The notes under the pieces: model-generated
What the model was told of the DNA's origin: nothing
Databases searched by the model: none
What the model saw: the letters and a program-made list of their open reading frames with translations, nothing else
Shown: in pieces, positions 59,236 to 64,000 of the stretch
Position numbering within the stretch: the first letter of the stretch is position 1
How the letters are laid out: each line of letters begins with the position of its first letter
Translations under genes and position numbers: made by a program
Assembly: GCA_964036665.1 (NCBI GenBank)
Contig: OZ038528.1
Coordinates: 558,001-622,000 of the forward strand
From: Gordius sp. MW1
Lineage: Eukaryota > Nematomorpha > Gordioida > Gordea > Gordiidae
Direction: 5' to 3'
Length of the DNA: 64,000 nucleotides

Positions 59236-59941
59236 GTCATGGAATAACAAAGGTCTTTAAAAGTCAGGCAATTATAAAAATATATATATAATTTATTAAA
59301 TATCTAAAATTATTAAATAAAATTTTAATTAATTTAATTTTGACAGAATATATTTAAGGATCATTTTAGTCGTTAAATTTATCAGTGCATTTTAAATTTT
59401 TGGTGGTGTAAAGGTGGTTTGTACAAATAAATCTATAATACCATAAGGGACAATAATTATATATACTCATTCTCGCATTTGTTTAATTTAACAATTAAGT
59501 TTTTTTATATTTTATGTTATAATTTCGCCTTTTGACGATCAACCTTAAAAAGGCATTTAAATGTTGTCATTGTTTCCCTGATATAAATGCTGCCTGAATA
59601 CGCTGCCAATATGGTATATTTAGAATAAGATTTGTTATAAACTTGGCCAAGGTTTTTGGGGTTGTTGTATAGTTTTTTATTATTTGTATTATTTTTTAAA
59701 TTAAAGTTTTCTTGTCAAGATTCCGGTTCCACTTTGTGCTCTCACAATTCATTTGTACACAAACTTATCGTTTCAACTACACTTTCCTTTATTTATGAAT
59801 AAATTTTTTTATAATGCCCTATAAACATATGAGGAATCTAAGACAAGGACTTAATTAGATAAATCTTTAAGCGAGTGTGATTTAAAAAAAATACACAAAG
59901 TAGTAGCTTAATTTGACGTTTATGCGGAAAAAATTTCAATT
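59236..59941. other. No feature recognised
   Basis: AT-rich DNA with no open frame, repeat or inverted end that I can support. Confidence 0.45.
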
Positions 59942-60021
59942 GCGTTGACTATAGTTGTTAAGTTGCTAAGTGTAAGTAGCTTCAACTTAAAACGCGAGCA
60001 CACCCACTGAGCTGTTTAATA

Positions 60022-60284
60022 CACTTCTGTGCAAATCGTAATATGTGCATTTCGTAATACAGGCAACAATTGCTTATGCGCATGCGCAGTTATAACCCTC
60101 CGCGTTTGGTAAATTTCTAATATTATTATCTTTTGTTTTGTAAATATTATTATCGTTTATTTTGTAAATTTAATGTAATCTAGGCAAAATGTAATATAGG
60201 CAAGGTAGGGTTAGATTTAGTGATTTATTTGATAATATGTATTACTTATTACGAAATGCACATATTACGAAATGCACCAGATTC
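60022..60284. mobile_element. 263-bp palindromic MITE nested in the foldback arm
   Basis: The outer part of each end is imperfect, but GTGCATTTCGTAATATGTGCATTTCGTAAT-like sequence is inverted at both sides. GTTTAATA is duplicated exactly at 60,014-60,021 and 60,285-60,292. The opposite arm of the foldback (near 61,080) shows the uninterrupted site. It inserted after the foldback had formed. Confidence 0.88.
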
Positions 60285-60539
60285 GTTTAATATGCTAGTT
60301 TAGCTCAATGAGTGCTCGCTGCAACAGTTTTAACAGTAGCATGTAAAAATGTTCGAGAGGTTAGTTGAAGCAGCCAAATCTGGTAAAGCTTAAAGCATGA
60401 GCAGATAGCTCGAGCAGTAATCTCGAGCAAATAGGAGGTTTAATTGCTATTTGCTATAATTTAGTAACTTACAAAATTTGCTCATATTATATATCATAAA
60501 TAAATTAAGGTCTTTGCCCCCTTCCCTTTTTGTCCCGTT

Positions 60540-60840
60540 GGTTTGCCCCCCCCCCTATTTTTTACTCTCTTTCTCACAAGGGGGGAAGGGGGTGATTTGC
60601 CCCTTCCCTTATTTTTTAACCTCTTTCTCACCGGGGGAGGGGGTGGCCCCTTATTTTTTATCCTCTTTCTTACCAGGGGGGAGGGGGGTGATTTGCCCTC
60701 CCCTCGTATTTTTTACCATCCACCCGGAGGGCTCCCCCCCCCAGTGTAAAAGGGGGGAGCCAAATCACCCCCCTCCCTCCGGGTGAGAAAGAGGGTAAAA
60801 AATAGGGGGGGGGGGGGGGGGGGGGGGGGGGCTAACGGGA
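60540..60840 (+). repeat. G/C-run tandem repeat and 27-bp G homopolymer
   Basis: Four units of about 60-65 bp repeat TATTTTTTACCCTCTTTCTC, a run of 5-8 G, GTGATTTGCCCC. The last unit is inverted and ends in an uninterrupted G27 (60,805-60,831). This is the loop of the foldback. The G runs could form quadruplexes and are prone to length change. Confidence 0.85.
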
Positions 60841-61215
60841 CAAAAAAAGAGAGGGGGCAAAGTTCTTAATTTATATTGATATATAATAAGAGCAAATATT
60901 GTAAGTTACTACTTTATAGCAAATATCAATAAAATCTCCTATCTGCTCGAATTTACTGCTCGAACTATCTGCTCAATGCTTTAACAAATTTTTCTGCTGC
61001 GACTAACCTCTAGAGCATCTTTACATGCTACTGTTGAAACTATTACACCGAACAGTGAGCACTCATTGTGCTAAACTAGCATATTAAACAGCTCAGTGTG
61101 CGTGCTCGAGCAAAGCACATAGTTAACATTGCTCACGCGAGCAATTTAACAACTCTAGCGTTGACCCCTTCCCAAATTGTGCAAAATCAAGGTAAAAAGG
61201 CTAGCTACGCCACTG

Positions 61216-61915
61216 ATAACTAATTTATTGACATTAATATTAGCAAATCGGCAAAGATGAAAACTTATAACATTGCATTTACTATGCATTTTATGGGCTA
61301 GAGGGTCGAAATGGGGGGGGGGGGGGGGCAATTGTCAAGCAGGGAATCAGAGAACTTTATAAATTTATGGCCTAAGAGTGCCTCCTACAATGCTTCATTT
61401 AATAGGTTGATACATATAATCTTCCTTCATTAATTTTATTATTTATGCAGTTAATAACCAAAAAACAAGCTAGGTAAAATATAGAATTCTAAAAATTCTC
61501 ACATGTTCTAAAATATAAAACAAAAAGAGGCCAAAATATACAAATGGAATTTTAAATGTACAAACATAATAAAATTATTTTTAATTTAGTAGGCGCTATT
61601 AATGTTTTATATTTCATTGTTAGGATCAAAAATGCTAATTTTACAATTATTGTAAAGATTTCTTTATACTAACCTAAATTAATGAAACTTTAAAGAGTAA
61701 GGGTGCAGAGAATATTGATTTTAATGAATGATTATATTAATATAAGCTGCTCTATTTAATTAAATATTAAAAATTGTTTTTATATACAAACAAAGTCTAA
61801 GGCAAAATTTTGTATTTAATTTTAAAATTTATAATTTTAAAAAATTTAAATTGCTTTTTCACGTATAAAACATAATAACTTTATATTCCTTCATGTAAAA
61901 ATTAGAATAAAATAC
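61216..61915. other. No gene; one G16 run
   Basis: An uninterrupted G run lies at 61,313-61,328. Otherwise AT-rich DNA; the part nearest the exon at 61,920 would be its downstream intron. Confidence 0.5.
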
Positions 61916-61919
61916 TTAC

Positions 61920-62101
61920 ATGGTGCTTGACGTAAAAATGCCCGATCTCCGTATCCCCATCTAATGTAGACAACCGGCATGGCCAAAAATAAAGGGGCCA
62001 ACATGATGCAAACATGTGAAGAATTGAGAAGGTATAGATAAAAATAGTGATTGATGATCAGCTTACTTTGTCCTTTTTGAATATTCCAACGTTTTTCCAG
62101 A
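61920..62101 (-). CDS. Orphan internal exon of an unidentified membrane protein gene
   Basis: On the minus strand a 182-bp stretch is open for 60 codons. It is preceded by an acceptor-like TACTCTTAG and followed by a strong donor, CCAT|GTAAGTAT. It enters and leaves the codon after one base. The peptide begins LEKRWNIQKGQSKLIIN, goes on HYFYLYLLNSSHVC and IMLAPLFLAMPVVYIRWGYG, and ends DRAFLRQAP. The middle is long and hydrophobic enough for one or two membrane segments, closed by a basic/polar patch. Base composition is more GC-balanced than its surroundings. I do not recognise the family. No neighbouring exon was found in the window, so introns would be longer than 1.9 kb upstream, or this is an exon relic. 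Confidence 0.5.
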
Positions 62102-62489
62102 CTAAGAGTACCAAATACATGAGACTTGAGTCATTGCATTCAAAACGATCCCAACGCATCAAAGATGTAAAGTGCTACAATTAATATAAAGAATTAATTT
62201 ATAATTTTACCATTTTTGGAGAGCAAAATAAATAATGGTTCAAAAAAGGCTTTTAAATATTTTGTTATGAAAAAGCTTTTAGAACAGATTTATTTTACCC
62301 AATAAGAATAGACATTAGAAAGTTGTGTACATTTTTGATTGGTTCTTTAATATTAAAAATGGTTGGTTTACAATTTTTGACAATTTCAAGTTTTTAAGAT
62401 GACAGGGTTTTTGTTTGTGTTTCATTTTTGTCTTAATAAGGAGGATATTGAATATTAATAAATTAGTTTTACTTTAATTGACAAAATAT
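62102..62489. other. No feature; upstream intron of the putative exon
   Basis: AT-rich DNA without repeats or coding signal. Confidence 0.4.
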
Positions 62490-62651
62490 CATGGGCGTAG
62501 TCAAGGGTTGGAGCAGGGAGGAGCGACTCCCCCCCCCCCACTAAATTCACAAATTTATTATAATTATGTCTAAAATTTCAAAAAATGTTCATTTTGCCCC
62601 TCATTAAATCTTTATTGTCTCCCTCTAATTCCAATGCTGGCTACGCCCATC
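62490..62651. mobile_element. 162-bp MITE with CATGGGCGTAG ends and 8-bp TSD
   Basis: Ends CATGGGCGTAGTCAAGG and GATGGGCGTAGCCAGC (inverted), with CAAAATAT duplicated exactly at 62,482-62,489 and 62,652-62,659. A C-run lies inside the left part. This copy fixes the true ends and an 8-bp duplication for the family also present at 29,220 and 53,264. Confidence 0.88.
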
Positions 62652-62946
62652 CAAAATATTATGTTTATTAATAATATTTTCTACAGTTGGAAGAAGTGGC
62701 CTATCTACAGGCTCCCCCCCCCCCCTTATAAAGCCAACTCGTCATCTCCTCCGTGGTTCAATTAAAAATTAGTAATAATATATATTAGATATTTCTAACT
62801 TTTAAGATTAAGTTTTTATTAGCACGCAATACTCTTATAGCAAGCATTGAAAGCTGATCTGTTCTTAAAATTCTTAGTTTTCAACTAATTATTGTGTTGT
62901 ATAGGTTTTGTTCGCGATGATTTGGACCTTTCAAGGAACTCAGACC

Positions 62947-63523
62947 CAGTGGCGTGGCTTTTTCTTCTTGAGGGGTGGCAAACTCTAGATACCTACCAAT
63001 TAGGACGGGTCAACGGTAATCAACATTTTTTACCTCTAAGCCATTCGTCAAACACAATAGTCGGCTGTTCATTTGTGTAATCACCTTTTCAAATTTGCTT
63101 CAACTTGTCCCTTTTTAAACCCATAATTGTTATGTTCACAAATTTTAGATCTTCTCTGTTTCATTTACTTTTAAAGTCCCAAGCAAGGCAGCGGGTCTCA
63201 ATAGGTCTGCCCATAACAAGAATACAAAAAGTCTAGACCGGGCTAAGGCCCATCAAATAAAAGATAGCGGTGGCCCGCCAATTTTTAACAATGCCCGAGT
63301 CAGCTCCAGAATCAAAATTTTTATTTTGCGTCATTTTATATGGGATTGAAGTTATATTTGCTATAAATTTATAGCAATTCCAACTATCCCGCTTGAAATG
63401 ATGATTTTGGGGCTTTAAAAATTAAGGGTAGAAATACTGACTTATCGTTAGATGGCTTCCAAACTTAAATTAAGTTTTTTATAGATTAGGTGTTAGCAGG
63501 CATCGTTTACAAGTACGCCACTG
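62947..63523. mobile_element. Possible MITE with CAGTGGCGT ends
   Basis: CAGTGGCGTGGCTTTTTC at 62,947 and, inverted, CAGTGGCGTACTTGTAAAC ending at 63,523. The flanks do not match, so it may be two unrelated ends. Inside are GC-richer patches (63,220-63,310). The 62-codon frame at 62,892-63,080 crosses the left end and is not a gene. Confidence 0.35.
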
Positions 63524-63524
63524 G

Positions 63525-63660
63525 ATTTTGAATCGAATCGAATATTTCGAATTCGAATTTTTTCAAAAAATAAATTCGATTCTAGATTCGTTGAATATTA
63601 AAATGAAGATTCATGTTCGATTCGAAAAAGATTTATGAATTTGAGATCGAGCCGAATATT
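63525..63660. repeat. TTCGAA-rich short repeats
   Basis: GAATCGAATCGAATATTTCG, ATTCGAATTTTTTC and ATTCGATTC words are packed here in both orientations, so this stretch folds back on itself. Simple-sequence origin is likely. Confidence 0.55.
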
Positions 63661-64000
63661 TATTAAATTTTTTAGTTATTACAAAAACATTAAAAAGGCT
63701 ACTATAATTTTTAATTTGCATATACATTTGAAAAATTTATTTGAAGGATATTTAAAAAATACACACATTGAAAATAAAAATATTAAAGGCGAACAAAAAC
63801 TATGGCGATATATGTAAATCAAAAAACGTTTTTAGCCAACTTTTAAGGCTAATTATCTTCCTAACACTTTCTTCCTTAAACGAGTGCTTGTGTTTGGTCA
63901 ATAAATTGGTTTCGGTTGAAAATATTTATTCGCACGGGGTAAATGATCCAGGTGTAGAGAGAAGATTTTTTGCCAATTTTTGGATGGCTGGAATACGTCG
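63661..64000. other. No feature recognised
   Basis: AT-rich end of the window. The 60-codon frame at 63,635-63,817 is lysine/isoleucine/asparagine-rich noise. Confidence 0.45.

Larger units (their letters stand above)
59950..61157. mobile_element. 1.2-kb hAT-like foldback element
   Basis: Ends TATAGTTGTTAAGTTGCT and TAGAGTTGTTAAATTGCT (inverted) match at 16 of 18. The target duplication GCGTTGAC is exact at 59,942-59,949 and 61,158-61,165. The two arms are inverse copies of each other from the ends in to about 60,540/60,835: for example CATGTAAAAATGTTCGAGAG against its inverse at 61,010-61,030, and TTGTCCCGTT against AACGGGAC. The loop is G/C-run-rich tandem sequence. The left arm also carries a separate 263-bp MITE. 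The frames at 60,478 and 60,543 are loop translations. No transposase. Confidence 0.9.
57692..61215. mobile_element. Possible 3.5-kb hAT-like element with CAGTGRCGTAGCT ends
   Basis: CAGTGACGTAGCTCGGGG at the left and CTAGCTACGCCACTG at the right are near inverses beginning CAGTG, a frequent hAT end. The flanks ATACTTAA and ATAACTAA agree at 6 of 8 positions. It would contain the insertions at 57,982-58,830, 59,102-59,235 and 59,950-61,157. No transposase was found in the remaining DNA, so the pairing of the ends may be accidental. Confidence 0.4.

Noticed and set aside
60478-60786. Proline/phenylalanine-rich 102-codon frame
   Set aside because: Translation of the G/C-run tandem loop of a foldback element.
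61920-62101. Reading the minus-strand frame MRWDRFECNDSSLMYLVLLVW upstream as the start of an ABCA-like transporter
   Set aside because: It needs a donor at AAA|GTAAGC with no acceptor AG before the next coding part. A single open frame through the whole 182 bp explains the sequence better.
62892-63080. Open frame MCCIGFVRDDLDLSRNSDPV as a gene
   Set aside because: It crosses the putative end of a MITE, has no homologous feel and no splice or start context.

Overview
The window reads as repeat-rich, AT-rich heterochromatin-like DNA from an animal genome. Evidence for an animal: an intron-flanked coding exon, and traces of RTE-type and restriction-like-endonuclease LINEs, a FLYWCH-headed Mutator-like transposase, a THAP-headed P element, hAT elements and a Ty3/Gypsy fossil. 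An arthropod, perhaps a sap-feeding hemipteran, would fit the transposon mix, but this is a weak inference. There are no operons, CRISPR arrays, rRNA genes or complete protein-coding genes. The only sequence I would defend as a piece of host gene is one 182-bp exon on the minus strand at 61,920-62,101.

Positions 1 to about 26,690 are one uninterrupted head-to-tail satellite array of roughly 210 monomers (consensus about 127 bp, range about 121-132). Variants are arranged in higher-order repeats of several periods (1,648, 766, 778, 2,942 and 5,128 bp). Each monomer has a strongly conserved half with the core ATCGTATGATTACGCTATAT and a length-variable polypurine (GGA)n half. The array runs off the left edge.

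Positions 26,690-32,330 hold the array edge, half of an RTE LINE, two AT-rich minisatellites, two MITEs, a decayed FLYWCH/MULE transposon and another short tandem repeat. Positions 32,330-36,500 hold diverged satellite monomers, a broken Ty3/Gypsy-type fossil and transposon scraps.

Positions 36,600-47,036 and 53,845-56,175 contain four copies of a composite mobile-looking element of about 2.3 kb. Its centre carries satellite monomers, first inverted and then direct. In the third copy the central monomers run without a break into a 2.6-kb array of older, shorter (about 103-110 bp) monomers. That array ends at the same flanking sequence as the giant array. This suggests that the satellite was born inside, or spread by, the composite element.

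The edge region is duplicated (26,640-27,190 versus 47,010-47,150 plus 50,070-50,456). The second copy has been split by a 2.9-kb LINE with a restriction-like endonuclease. An RTE LINE lies in both copies, its 5' half in one and its 3' end in the other, and both halves abut the same 14-bp target sequence.

The right third (50,700-64,000) is a nest of DNA transposons, several with exact 8-bp target duplications. These include a P-element foldback that carries the start of a THAP domain in both arms, a 1.2-kb hAT-like foldback with a second palindromic MITE inside one arm, GC-rich hAT elements, a pogo/Tigger-like MITE, and short elements ending in CATGGGCGTAGCC-like sequence.
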